Shown here piece by piece: positions 27,530-36,310 of a stretch of DNA of 64,000 nucleotides (its first letter is position 1; each line of letters starts with the position of its first letter). Source of the DNA: Planctomycetota bacterium. Lineage in GTDB: Bacteria > Planctomycetota > Phycisphaerae > UBA1845. The position numbers and the translations under genes were made by a program. The notes beneath the pieces were generated by a model, which ran no database searches, was not told the DNA's origin, and saw only the letters and a program-made list of their open reading frames with translations. Location: positions 62,001 through 126,000 of the forward strand of contig JACQFE010000053.1 in the NCBI GenBank assembly GCA_016200265.1, in the 5' to 3' direction.

Positions 27530-28903
27530 ATGAAACGATCAGAGCGGACACCACATACGTGCGTTTTTGGCTTGGGCTGGGGCGACGAAGGCAAAGGCAA
27601 ACTCGTCGATCTTTTGTGCCCTGACTTCGACTATGTAATTCGCTTCAACGGCGGGGCCAATGCCGGTCACACCGTTGTCGTCGGGAGTGAGAAATTCGCG
27701 TTGCACCTTCTGCCGACGGGAGTGCTGCACGAGAAAGCAATCGGCGTCATCGGGCCAGGCGTTGTGGTCGATTCGATTTCGCTCATTGGAGAGATTGATG
27801 CGTTGGCCCAACGCGGCATCGACGTACTTCCTCGACTTCGCATCAGCGATCGCGCTCATCTCGTGCTCGCGTATCACAAGATCGAAGACCAGCTCAGCGA
27901 ACAGGCCGCCGGCGATGGTGGAAAAATCGGCACGACCTCCCGCGGCATCGGGCCATGCTACGCGGACAAGATGCGCCGCACGACGGCGGTTCGGTTTTGC
28001 GATTTGTTGGATGAGAAGAATTTGCGGGCGAGGGTCGTGGCGATCGTTGCTAAGAAGCGCGCGGGATTGGAGGCGATGTTTTCCGAACCGCGACAGCATG
28101 GAGCGGCCGCGCAAAGTATTGCCGCTCGTTTCACTCGCGGTTCTGAAACAGCATCGGAATCGCTAACAGCCGACGCCATCCTTACCGATCTTGAAACTGC
28201 TCGCTCGCGTCTCCGCTCGTGCATCTGCGACACGACCGCCCTGCTTCATGACGCCATCGACGCCGGGAAATCGCTGCTTTTCGAAGGCGCGAACGGTATG
28301 CTCCTCGACGTCGATCACGGAACGTATCCGTACGTCACCTCCAGCTCGACCGGCCCGCATGGCATCGGACCCGGCGCGGGCGTGCCGCCTTCAGCGGTGA
28401 CGCGGTTGATCGGCGTAACCAAGGCCTATTCCACGCGCGTCGGCGGCGGACCGTTCGTCAGCGAACTCAAGGACGCCGTGGGCGATCGGATTCGCGAGCG
28501 AGGCCACGAGTTCGGCACGACCACCGGCCGACCTCGCCGCTGCGGCTGGTTCGACGCCGTCGCCTGCCGATACGCCGCCCGCATTTCAGGTGCTACAGAC
28601 GTGGCACTCATGCACCTCGACACGCTCGGCACGTTTGAGCAGGTCGGCATCTGCACGGCCTACCGCGTCGACGGTGAAACGCTCACCACGCCGCCGGCCT
28701 CCGCCGCGCGATTGGAACGCGCCGAACCGGTGATCGAATTCCTCCCCGGTTGGGGCGAGGATATCCGCTCCGCCCACTCGTTTGACGAATTGCCGCTCAA
28801 CGCCCGCCGCTACGTGGAACGAATCCAATCCCTCCTCGGGACGCCGGCGACAATGCTCGGCACGGGACCGGAGCGAACGCAGGTGGTGATGCGGAACCCG
28901 TGA
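27530..28903 (+). CDS. purA: Adenylosuccinate synthetase
   Basis: First committed step from IMP to AMP: IMP + aspartate + GTP to adenylosuccinate. 457 residues from ATG 27530 (AAGGA a few bases upstream); an ATG at 27500 is possible but lies in the leader. GTP and catalytic motifs: LGWGDEGKGKLVDLL near residue 18, FNGGANAGHTV near 40, TTSRGIGPCYADK near 130 and FEGANGMLLDVDHGTYPYVT near 250. Followed by a strong terminator. Expression may be controlled by the leader hairpin. Confidence 0.95.
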   Translation: MKRSERTPHTCVFGLGWGDEGKGKLVDLLCPDFDYVIRFNGGANAGHTVVVGSEKFALHLLPTGVLHEKAIGVIGPGVVVDSISLIGEIDALAQRGIDVLPRLRISDRAHLVLAYHKIEDQLSEQAAGDGGKIGTTSRGIGPCYADKMRRTTAVRFCDLLDEKNLRARVVAIVAKKRAGLEAMFSEPRQHGAAAQSIAARFTRGSETASESLTADAILTDLETARSRLRSCICDTTALLHDAIDAGKSLLFEGANGMLLDVDHGTYPYVTSSSTGPHGIGPGAGVPPSAVTRLIGVTKAYSTRVGGGPFVSELKDAVGDRIRERGHEFGTTTGRPRRCGWFDAVACRYAARISGATDVALMHLDTLGTFEQVGICTAYRVDGETLTTPPASAARLERAEPVIEFLPGWGEDIRSAHSFDELPLNARRYVERIQSLLGTPATMLGTGPERTQVVMRNP

Positions 28904-28920
28904 TCAACCGTCCTTGATAG

Positions 28921-28946
28921 AGCCTGGGTTCATGCCCAGGCTTTTT
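28921..28946 (+). terminator. purA terminator
   Basis: AGCCTGGG pairs with CCCAGGCT around TTCATG, followed by TTTT, 17 bp after the purA stop. Confidence 0.9.
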
Positions 28947-29089
28947 CTGAATTGCCCGAAAACGGAAGATCATTCTTCATTCGGGGCGTTGAAAATCTGC
29001 CTTCATCCCGCACCTCTTTGAATACAATGAAACAGGTTCTCAATGGCGTTTTGGAAAAAGAGTCCCTCGACGCGATGTCGCGATATTAA

Positions 29090-29251
29090 ATGAGCTATAC
29101 TCAATCGTGGCGGGCCAAAGCGGTTGAGCAGTTGCATCGAAACGAGGAAGCTTTGGCCGTGTGGGAAAGGGCCATTCAGTTCGACGACAAAAATGATCCC
29201 AAGCTCCGCGAAGGACGGGCGGCGTCAGCGAAAGGAATCGGGGAAAAGTAG
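29090..29251 (+). pseudogene. Short TPR-like remnant or small protein
   Basis: A 53-residue frame from ATG 29090. HRNEEALAVWERAIQFDDKN closely follows the TPR pattern (EALxxWxxAIxxDxxN). One TPR alone is too little for a domain and no clear ribosome-binding site is present, so this is more likely the remains of a larger gene than a working one. Confidence 0.3.
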
Positions 29252-29390
29252 GGCGGCAGGGCAGGTTCGAGCCGCATTTTCAGCGCGAAATTTCGGAGCA
29301 AAGCAAGATTTTTGACTATTTTCTTTCCTCTCTGGCACGCGCATTGCTAGGGAATTGGATGGTAGGCGGGTACTTTGAAAGGGGGCTCCC

Positions 29391-30719
29391 ATGAAACGAA
29401 TCCTTGTTCTTGGCTTGGTTTGTGCGTTCGGCGGATTTCGGTTGCAGGTTGTTTGCGCCCAGCAGGATTGCCCACGCTGGGAGCAGGTACAGGGCGATGG
29501 GAATATTCGTTATGGTCATGTCATGGCCTACGATCGTGCTCGCAGTGTTTTCGTAATTACTGGTGGCGCTGCAATCGCAAATGGGCCTTATTCGACGGAA
29601 TGGACTATGGAGTGGAACGGCGCAGACTTTTTGGTGCGCGACTACTACCTGCCCTTCGCAACGGAAGACTGCGCAATAACTTACGACGCGGCGCACGGAA
29701 TCACTTTGCTGGTTGGAACGCACTTGCCATTCTCAATACTCCTTGACCCACGCACTTGGATATGGAATGGAATCTCTTGGACACCGCACGATTCACCAGG
29801 CTTTTCAGTGCACGGGGCTCCAGCGATGGCATTCGACGGTCGCAGAAATGTCGTTGTTCTATTTGGAGGATACGCCAATCCGCCAGACATCTATTCCGGC
29901 TCTCCAGTTCTTAATGACACTTGGGAATGGAACGGAACATCTTGGCATCTGGTGGCACAAAACGGACCCTCTCCTCGGTACGCAAGTGCGATGGCTTATG
30001 ATTCGGCCCGAGGCGTCACGGTCTTATTTGGCGGCGTCTACGCAGATGCAGGCACATGGGAGTGGGATGGGATAACGTGGACGCTCCGTGCGATGACAGG
30101 CCCCGCCCCTCGACATGCTCATGCAATGGTTTTTGATGAACGCGCCAAAGTCACGGTATTGTTTGGGGGCTACCTTGGCAACTTGGGATCCAGCCCCCTT
30201 GGTGACACGTGGGTCTGGAACGGCGAGGAATGGAGTCAACTAAATATTGCCGGTCCCAGTCCACGGGCTTATCACCAAATGGCCTTTGATAATGACCGAG
30301 GCATCACCGTCCTCGACGGTGGTTACCCAGCAACTGGAATGAATAACTACAACGGCCCCGACTGGGCGCTGACTTTGTGCCCGCCGGACACCGACGGCGA
30401 CGGCGTCCCGGATGATGAAGATGCGTGTCCCGATTCCGATCTTTCCGCGAACCTCAGCATCGGCGGCTGCGATACGGGACTGTCCAGCAAGATGGTCGCG
30501 AACGGCTGCACGATGGCTGACGAGGTCAAGCAATGCGCCGACAGGGCCGCGAATCATGGCGATTTCGTCAGTTGCGTATCGGCCGCGTCAGGACACTGGC
30601 TTGCGGATAACTTGATAGCCCAATCCGCGAAGGGCGCGGTCATGCGCTGTGCGGCGCATGCCGTGATCCCCTCGGAGATTCAGGAAAAAGCAAAGGGTTC
30701 AGGGCGGCATGTCCGGTAG
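29391..30719 (+). CDS. Secreted kelch-repeat beta-propeller protein
   Basis: 442 residues, AAAGGGGG 5-6 bp upstream of the start. Signal peptide at 1-22. Five to six kelch-like blades between 30 and 330, each with an AMAYD...VVLFGG...TWEWNG core, such as AMAYDSARGVTVLFGG and TWEWDGITWTLR. A single Ca-binding thrombospondin type 3-like stretch (DTDGDGVPDDEDACPD) follows, then about 85 residues with paired cysteines (IGGCDTGLSSKMVANGC) typical of planctomycete exported proteins. Probable extracellular binding protein; ligand unknown. Confidence 0.75.
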   Translation: MKRILVLGLVCAFGGFRLQVVCAQQDCPRWEQVQGDGNIRYGHVMAYDRARSVFVITGGAAIANGPYSTEWTMEWNGADFLVRDYYLPFATEDCAITYDAAHGITLLVGTHLPFSILLDPRTWIWNGISWTPHDSPGFSVHGAPAMAFDGRRNVVVLFGGYANPPDIYSGSPVLNDTWEWNGTSWHLVAQNGPSPRYASAMAYDSARGVTVLFGGVYADAGTWEWDGITWTLRAMTGPAPRHAHAMVFDERAKVTVLFGGYLGNLGSSPLGDTWVWNGEEWSQLNIAGPSPRAYHQMAFDNDRGITVLDGGYPATGMNNYNGPDWALTLCPPDTDGDGVPDDEDACPDSDLSANLSIGGCDTGLSSKMVANGCTMADEVKQCADRAANHGDFVSCVSAASGHWLADNLIAQSAKGAVMRCAAHAVIPSEIQEKAKGSGRHVR

Positions 30720-30879
30720 CCAATCGTCGCGGTGGCCCAGGAGATTTTCTTAACCCGGCGATTGTTCGCGTTTCTCTCCCACTCGCCCAATCAGGAGGAT
30801 GCTGTTATTATTACGGTCCGACAGGGGAAAAGTTGGCTTCCCCGTAGAGTGAAAACCAAATCACTGAAAGGATTGAATC

Positions 30880-31614
30880 GTGCAACGTATGTTTCGGCAG
30901 CTCGGAATCGCGATTGGGTGTGGTCTTTTTTTTAGCAGCCTGGCCTCCGCGGCGACGGTTGAGGAAGTTCAGAAAGTCCTTGAGGATGCCCGGGCCAAAG
31001 TGAAGTCGTACACCGCGAAGACGAAGATGACGCAGGATATCGACATGGGCGGCGGCAACAAGATGCAATCGACGATGGAGGGCACGATCGAGTGGATGCG
31101 CAAGGGCGACAAGGTGCTCTATCGCAATGATAACAAAGCCAATACAGTCACAAGCATGGGTGGCCAGGAGACCAAGACGGAATCCACTGCAGCGATCATC
31201 AGCGACGGCGACTTTATGTACACTCTTGGTGAGGAGGGAGGAGAGAAGCATGCAATCAAGTCCCCTGCCGAACCAAGCATCGCCGGCGACGCGAAGACGA
31301 TGTTCGAAGCGATGCAAAAAGACAGCAACATCAAGGTTTTGCCCGATGAGAAGGTTGACGGGGCCGATTGCTACGTGATCGAAGCCACGCCCAAGGACAA
31401 GACTGCGGCACCCATGTCAAAGACGGTCGTTTACCTACGCAAAGATAATGCGCTCAACGTCAAGAATGAAGGCTTCGATGCGGCCGGCAAGAAGATTTTT
31501 TCTTCGCAGACCACGGACATCAAGTTGAATGCGGTCATTCCGGCGGACCATTTCGTCTTCAAGGCACCTGCCGGTGTTGAACTGATGGACCTTACCAAGC
31601 AACCGGGGAAGTGA
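30880..31614 (+). CDS. LolA-like periplasmic protein (paralogue 1)
   Basis: 244 residues from GTG 30880 with AAAGGA upstream. Signal peptide to about residue 25 (GCGLFFSSLASAA). The rest has the alternating beta-strand pattern of the LolA/LolB-like lipoprotein-carrier fold: a leading helix (VEEVQKVLEDARAKVKSYTA), then strands, then TTDIKLNAVIPADHFVFKAP near the end. It shares order and motifs with the product encoded at 32594 (for example a WMRKGD stretch and a DGxDCYVxE stretch). The stop overlaps the GTG of the metallo-beta-lactamase gene. Ligand unknown. Confidence 0.65.
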   Translation: MQRMFRQLGIAIGCGLFFSSLASAATVEEVQKVLEDARAKVKSYTAKTKMTQDIDMGGGNKMQSTMEGTIEWMRKGDKVLYRNDNKANTVTSMGGQETKTESTAAIISDGDFMYTLGEEGGEKHAIKSPAEPSIAGDAKTMFEAMQKDSNIKVLPDEKVDGADCYVIEATPKDKTAAPMSKTVVYLRKDNALNVKNEGFDAAGKKIFSSQTTDIKLNAVIPADHFVFKAPAGVELMDLTKQPGK

Positions 31615-32546
31615 CGCAAATGGTTGCAATGACTTCAATTCGAGTTCGCTTCATTCGGCGCCCGGTCGTCGTCGCTGTCCTGGTTGCGCTGCACGCGACG
31701 GTCGCTTTCGCACAGCAGGACTTCTCGAAGGTCGAAATCAAAGACCACAAAGTCGACGGCAACATTCACATGCTTGAAGGCTCCGGTGGAAACATCGGTG
31801 TTTCCGCGGGACCTGACGGCATCCTGATCGTCGATGATCAGTTTGCTCCGCTGGCGGACAAGATTCGTGCGGCGTTAAAAGGGCTCGGTAGCGACAAACC
31901 TCGGTTCATTCTCAACACCCACTGGCACCCCGATCACACCGGCGGCAACCCGTCATTCGGGAAAGACGGCGTGATCATTGCCCATGAAAATGTGCGCAAG
32001 CGACTGATGGAAAAGCAGAAGATTTTAGGCCAAGCCTTCAATCCGCTCGCCAAAGAAGGTTTGCCGGTGATTACCTTCGCGGAGTCGGTGACGATCCATT
32101 TTAATGACGAAGATATCCGCGTGATCCATTTTCCCCACGGTCACACAGACGGCGACAGCGTCATCTTTTTCACCAAGTCCAACGTCGTACACATGGGCGA
32201 CGACATGTTCGCGGGAATGTTCCCCTTTGTTGACGTCGATAACGGGGGGAGCGTGCAGGGCATGGCCGACAACGTGGCCAAGATTCTTTCGCAGATTCCG
32301 CCGGACGCGAAGATCATCCCCGGACACGGTCCAGTATCAACCGTTGATGATTTGAAAGAATTCCAGAAAATGCTCGCGGAGAGCGTGGATGTCGTGAAGT
32401 CTCGAATCAAGGCCGGAAAGACTCTTGAGCAGGTCAAGAGCGAAGGAATGCCCGACGCGTGGAAGAGTTGGGGGAACGGCTTCATCAAGACGGATGCGTG
32501 GTTGGAGACTGTCTTCAAGAGTGTTTCGGGGGAAAAGAAGCAGTGA
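31611..32546 (+). CDS. Secreted metallo-beta-lactamase-fold hydrolase
   Basis: 311 residues; GTG 31611 overlaps the preceding TGA, an internal ATG at 31620 is possible. Signal peptide to about residue 35 (VVVAVLVALHATVAFAQQ). Zinc motif NTHWHPDHTGG gives H104, H106, D108 and H109; further ligands come from FPHGHTDGD, the Asp in HMGDDMF, and GHGPVST. The pattern fits MBL-fold hydrolases of the subclass B1-like periplasmic type, but many have non-antibiotic substrates. Flanking on both sides by paralogous LolA-like genes suggests a shared envelope substrate. Resistance is not implied. Confidence 0.85.
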   Translation: MTQMVAMTSIRVRFIRRPVVVAVLVALHATVAFAQQDFSKVEIKDHKVDGNIHMLEGSGGNIGVSAGPDGILIVDDQFAPLADKIRAALKGLGSDKPRFILNTHWHPDHTGGNPSFGKDGVIIAHENVRKRLMEKQKILGQAFNPLAKEGLPVITFAESVTIHFNDEDIRVIHFPHGHTDGDSVIFFTKSNVVHMGDDMFAGMFPFVDVDNGGSVQGMADNVAKILSQIPPDAKIIPGHGPVSTVDDLKEFQKMLAESVDVVKSRIKAGKTLEQVKSEGMPDAWKSWGNGFIKTDAWLETVFKSVSGEKKQ

Positions 32547-32593
32547 CGGAGTATTATTCAACAGCAGTTCGTGGTCTGGCGGGTAAGTGGTCC

Positions 32594-33325
32594 ATGAAGA
32601 ATCTTTCGCGCAGCGTGCGATTATTTCTGATTCTCGCGGCGATGGGCGGATTCGGTGCCGGCGCGCATGCCGAATCGGTGGCCGAAATCGAAAAGAACCT
32701 CGCCGAGAGTTTTGCCAAGATTCAGTCGGGCACGGCCAAGACGACGACGCATCAGGACCTGGTGCTTCCGACGGGCGAGCACATTGTCTCGGACAGCACG
32801 GCCAAAGTGCAATGGATGCGCAAGGGCGATTCGATTCTGTTCCGATCCGACATGGAGGCCCAGCAGAAACAGGACGGCGAGGGGGTCGCACCCATTGCCA
32901 GCAAGGGGAAATTCACCACCGTTCATGACGGAGAATTTCATTACGTCGTTTCGGAAGAGGCGGGCGCGAAACGGGCCGAAAAGTACAAACCCAGTCCTGC
33001 ACAATACGGTGATCCGCACGCCTTGTTTGAGAGCTTGCGGGTCAACTACGACATGAAGGTGCTTTCCGAAGAGAAACTGGACGGGTTTGACTGTTATGTG
33101 TTGGAGCTGATCCCGAAGCATCCCGAGAATGGTCCCACGGTGCGAACGAAGAGCTATTTCCGAAAGGATGTCGGCCTGAACATCAAGAACATCGGCTACG
33201 ATAAAGACGGAAAGGAGGCTTTCATCAGCGCCACGACGGATATTGAAATCAACGTTCCCCTGACGCCGGATCGATTCACGTTCAAGGCCTCGCCCGATTT
33301 CAACGTCGAGGATAAGACGCATTGA
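32594..33325 (+). CDS. LolA-like periplasmic protein (paralogue 2)
   Basis: 243 residues from ATG 32594; the frame opens back to 32459 inside the previous gene, without a signal. Signal peptide (LFLILAAMGGFGAGAHA). Paralogue of the product at 30880: AKVQWMRKGDSILFRSD, LDGFDCYVLELIPK, and ATTDIEINVPLTPDRFTFKA correspond in order to motifs of the first copy. The LolA-like fold is inferred from the strand pattern. The three genes 30880-33325 look like one operon. Confidence 0.65.
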   Translation: MKNLSRSVRLFLILAAMGGFGAGAHAESVAEIEKNLAESFAKIQSGTAKTTTHQDLVLPTGEHIVSDSTAKVQWMRKGDSILFRSDMEAQQKQDGEGVAPIASKGKFTTVHDGEFHYVVSEEAGAKRAEKYKPSPAQYGDPHALFESLRVNYDMKVLSEEKLDGFDCYVLELIPKHPENGPTVRTKSYFRKDVGLNIKNIGYDKDGKEAFISATTDIEINVPLTPDRFTFKASPDFNVEDKTH

Positions 33326-33386
33326 TTTTGTCCAATCGTCACTGGCTTGCTTGAATGAACACGATCGAATTCAATCCCGATTTTTC

Positions 33387-33656
33387 ATGACAGTGTCTCC
33401 TGAAATTGAATTTTCCAAGGGCACGCCGGTGCGTGTGACGCAAATCACGAAGCGGCGCGGGCTTCCGATTTCGGCGCACGTGGTGGGCGTGGTCGAGGAT
33501 TGGGAAGAGCTTCCGACGGGAAGTTGGTACGTTTACGGACGCAATGACAAGCTGTGGCTCAAGCGTCTGCGACTGCGAAAAGTCGATGGCGAAGAGACGC
33601 TGCTGGTCGTTGACGACAGCACATCGATCGCCCGCCTGGAGCCGGCCTCAACCTGA
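33387..33656 (+). CDS. Small conserved-looking protein, unknown
   Basis: 89 residues from ATG 33387 (an ATG at 33351 would add 12). Beta-rich and soluble, with VRVTQITKRRGLPISAHVVG and GSWYVYGRNDKLWLKRLRLR. Neither signal peptide nor cysteine. Its last 9 bp overlap the convergent gene ending at 33648. No family recognised. Confidence 0.5.
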   Translation: MTVSPEIEFSKGTPVRVTQITKRRGLPISAHVVGVVEDWEELPTGSWYVYGRNDKLWLKRLRLRKVDGEETLLVVDDSTSIARLEPAST

Positions 33657-34100
33657 CCCGTATTTTTCCGAAGTTGCCAGATCAAATCCTTCATGAGCAG
33701 GATTGGGTTTGCAGCCGCGATATTCCGCGCGGCAGGCGTAGCAGGTCGTGGCCGTGCCGATGAACGCGTAGATGATGAGATCGAGCACGACGGCGGCGGC
33801 TAGGATGGACCATCCGATGATGACCGACGTCCTGAATGCATACAACGCGGCGACCCCGAAAACGACCACAATGGCAAGCCCCAGACGTTGCGGAAAATCG
33901 CGACGGATGAACATCTCCGTGCCCCGGCAAACGGCGCATTGATCGATCACGCCCGATTTTCGAACCGATTCGCCGATGTTCATGGCGTGCGGCTTGTGGC
34001 ATCGCGGACACTCGATGGTCGGCCCGCATTCCTCGAGCGGCTCATATTCAATGATGGCCACACATCGATCGGTCGGACAGTGGAAACGAATCTGGATCAT
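33648..34100 (-). CDS. Small membrane protein with zinc-ribbon cysteines
   Basis: 150 residues. The N-terminal soluble part has CPRCHKPH and CAVCRGTE, two CxxC knuckles, plus an initial CPTDRC; then two membrane helices (LGLAIVVVFGVAALYAF; IGWSILAAAVVLDLIIYAF) and a short tail with CYACRAEY. A membrane-bound zinc-binding protein of unknown role. It is 3 bp from the gene at 34104 on the same strand, so the two are probably co-transcribed. Confidence 0.6.
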   Translation of the reverse strand: MIQIRFHCPTDRCVAIIEYEPLEECGPTIECPRCHKPHAMNIGESVRKSGVIDQCAVCRGTEMFIRRDFPQRLGLAIVVVFGVAALYAFRTSVIIGWSILAAAVVLDLIIYAFIGTATTCYACRAEYRGCKPNPAHEGFDLATSEKYGSG

Positions 34101-34103
34101 GGT

Positions 34104-34919
34104 TCACAAAGGCCAGCGACACTCGCGGATCAATTGTTGTCCCGCAAGCTCGCCGATGTATGCCGCCACCGAAGCGAAATAGAGAATTCCGGTTGCGGAC
34201 TGCGTCGAACGAAGCCTGACGCAGTCATTGACCATCCAGGCCAGAACGCTTACGAGAATCAGCCCGACTCCGATCCGCATGGTGGCGATCAGCCACGCTT
34301 GCGACAAGTGATTTGACACGCTGAATCGCCCGGACGTCGTGTTGAGCCACCATGCCACAGCTAGGCTCACCGCGAAGATAACGAGCCGGGCGTTTACGAA
34401 CCAATTCAGCAAACGCGTGAAACGCTGGAGCGGCGCGATGGTCATTCGAGTGGCCGTAAGATACGCGTGACCGAGAAGCCATGCCAGTGTGATGCTGCCG
34501 AGAAACAGGCTCCCGGTCCATTGGCCAACCAATAGGAGCAAGTATCTTGTAAGCCGATTTGATTGAATTTCGGGTGTGAGGAATTGGTCAGCCATTGAAA
34601 AACAACTTGCGGCAATGCCCGCCACGCCGCCGAGAGCACAAATCATTCGAAAGGACTGGGGACGCAATTCCGCCCGTGGTGCCAGGAAGATCATGATCGA
34701 ACTTGTCAGGGCAATCACGATGACGGCAGACAGAAGTGCTCCGCTAAGCTGTCCGCTGCCCCGAGACTCTCGAAGCCACCAGGTTGCCAACCCCGCAGCG
34801 ATCCCCAGACAAATGCAACCCACAAGGCGATAGAATTTCCACGCAATTTGATCAGTTCGGCTCAAGCTGAGCACAAACAGCATGCCGCCGGCGATGGACG
34901 TCAGGAGCGTATCAAGCAC
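34104..34919 (-). CDS. Multi-pass membrane protein, unknown
   Basis: 271 residues with about seven hydrophobic helices. Charged loops are short; no enzyme motif, cysteines scattered. The gene lies directly upstream of the zinc-ribbon membrane protein gene and may act with it. Not recognised. Confidence 0.55.
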   Translation of the reverse strand: MLDTLLTSIAGGMLFVLSLSRTDQIAWKFYRLVGCICLGIAAGLATWWLRESRGSGQLSGALLSAVIVIALTSSIMIFLAPRAELRPQSFRMICALGGVAGIAASCFSMADQFLTPEIQSNRLTRYLLLLVGQWTGSLFLGSITLAWLLGHAYLTATRMTIAPLQRFTRLLNWFVNARLVIFAVSLAVAWWLNTTSGRFSVSNHLSQAWLIATMRIGVGLILVSVLAWMVNDCVRLRSTQSATGILYFASVAAYIGELAGQQLIRECRWPL

Positions 34920-35007
34920 GCGGGGATTTTAGGATCGAAGTTCCACGACGGGAAGGCATGATCGAAATTGTAGGAAAAACCCCTGCAGGCGCGTTCTGCG
35001 GAAGAAC

Positions 35008-36306
35008 TTAGGATGCCGTGATCGATTCCGCGCGTCCAGCTTGAGACCCGATGTGCTTCTCGGGCGACGACGCCGATGACTCAACAGCCGTGCGTGGTTC
35101 GCTCCGCTGCACGCCGGCGCCGGTGACGATGAACTCGAAATGATCCAATACGTCGTCCCAGCGATGATTTTTCCGAACGAAATGTCGCGCATTTTGCCCG
35201 AGCCGGAGGCATTCGTCCGCGTCTGAAAGCAATTGCTTGACGCGATCCGCGATTTCGTTGGGCGTGTCAGCGACAAGAAATTCTCGCCCATTCTTAGCGT
35301 CGATCCCGTCGGCGGCAGCGGTCGTCAACACGACCGGCCTGGCGGCGGCCATCGCTTCGAGCACTTTGTTCTGCAGGCCCCGGGCGATTCGAAGCGGAGC
35401 GACACTGACCCGCCAGCCGGCCAGCTCCGGCCAAATGTCTTTAACCGCCCCGATCACGCGAACACCGGGCGCTGAGGATAGCCGCCGAACCGCGCGGGCC
35501 GGATTCCGTCCCACAATTCGGAATTCTGCATCCGGATGGGCGGTGCGAATTTCCGGCCAGCAGTCTCTCACAAACCACCCCACTCCATCGACGTTCGGTT
35601 TGTAGTTCATGACGCCCAGGAATCCGACGACCGGTCGTGCGATTGGTCGGACTGATGATGAACCTGTTTCCGAATCCCGCGAATCGGGGACTTGCACGCC
35701 GTTTGTGACGACCTGCAAGCGGCCGCAAGGTGCGATACGGCGGGCGATGCGGGCCTCGGATTCGCTGATCACAATCGTGGCGTCAAATTTGGGTATGGTT
35801 TCGGCCTCAAATTGCTCCAGCCGCGAAGCCTCTGCTTTGTAGAGCCAGCGTAACGGCTTGCGAGAATGGTCTGCGTATTGCCGCCACTTTTGACTATCGC
35901 AATCGCACAAATCGAGCACGTGACGCTGTGTTGGCACGCGCAGGGCATAAGGAACCATGCTCGATGAAAATGCGACCACCGCATCAAATCGGTTTGCGGC
36001 TGACCATCTGTCGAGCAATTGATTCATCTTTGAATGGGCATAGAAGCCTTCCGTGAGCGTGCGACCGCGCAAAAGACTCACGGCCCCGCGGACAAGGGCG
36101 GACCGTCGCGAAAGCTGAATGGCCGCGGTCTCATAGCAATACGCGCCGAACGGGCCAATCCAGCGCTCATCGGCCGGATCATCCACAAAATACGCGCACC
36201 ACAATTTGTGCCGCCGGCGCAAACGATCAATTTGTCGAAACGCGCGAATCTTGTCGCCCTTGTTCGGCGGATACGGAATCCGATGGGCGAGATAAAGAAT
36301 ATTCAT
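35008..36306 (-). CDS. Glycosyltransferase, PEP-CTERM/exosortase-associated sugar transferase type
   Basis: 432 residues. Its start NILYLAHRIPYPPNKGDKIR is typical of the TIGR03087 family of sugar transferases found with PEP-CTERM/EpsH systems. The C-terminal GT-B half has VVGFLGVMNYKPNVDGVGWF, FRIVGRNP and the sugar-nucleotide region (GLQNKVLEAMAAARPVV). A Ser-rich tail ends the protein. It comes 4 bp after the FemAB-like gene, which follows the adenylate-forming gene with an ATGA overlap, so these three form a tight operon making or decorating an exopolysaccharide. No exosortase here. Confidence 0.85.
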   Translation of the reverse strand: MNILYLAHRIPYPPNKGDKIRAFRQIDRLRRRHKLWCAYFVDDPADERWIGPFGAYCYETAAIQLSRRSALVRGAVSLLRGRTLTEGFYAHSKMNQLLDRWSAANRFDAVVAFSSSMVPYALRVPTQRHVLDLCDCDSQKWRQYADHSRKPLRWLYKAEASRLEQFEAETIPKFDATIVISESEARIARRIAPCGRLQVVTNGVQVPDSRDSETGSSSVRPIARPVVGFLGVMNYKPNVDGVGWFVRDCWPEIRTAHPDAEFRIVGRNPARAVRRLSSAPGVRVIGAVKDIWPELAGWRVSVAPLRIARGLQNKVLEAMAAARPVVLTTAAADGIDAKNGREFLVADTPNEIADRVKQLLSDADECLRLGQNARHFVRKNHRWDDVLDHFEFIVTGAGVQRSEPRTAVESSASSPEKHIGSQAGRAESITAS

Positions 36307-36310
36307 TTGT

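Larger units (their letters stand above)
28904..29390. other. Intergenic with purA terminator and a short TPR-like frame
   Basis: Apart from the terminator at 28921-28946 and the 53-codon frame at 29090-29251, nothing is recognised. The right end holds the ribosome-binding site (AAAGGGGG) of the kelch-like gene. Confidence 0.45.

Noticed and set aside
31611..32546. Antibiotic resistance beta-lactamase
   Set aside because: The MBL fold is widespread and the operon context points to an envelope substrate; no class-specific evidence.
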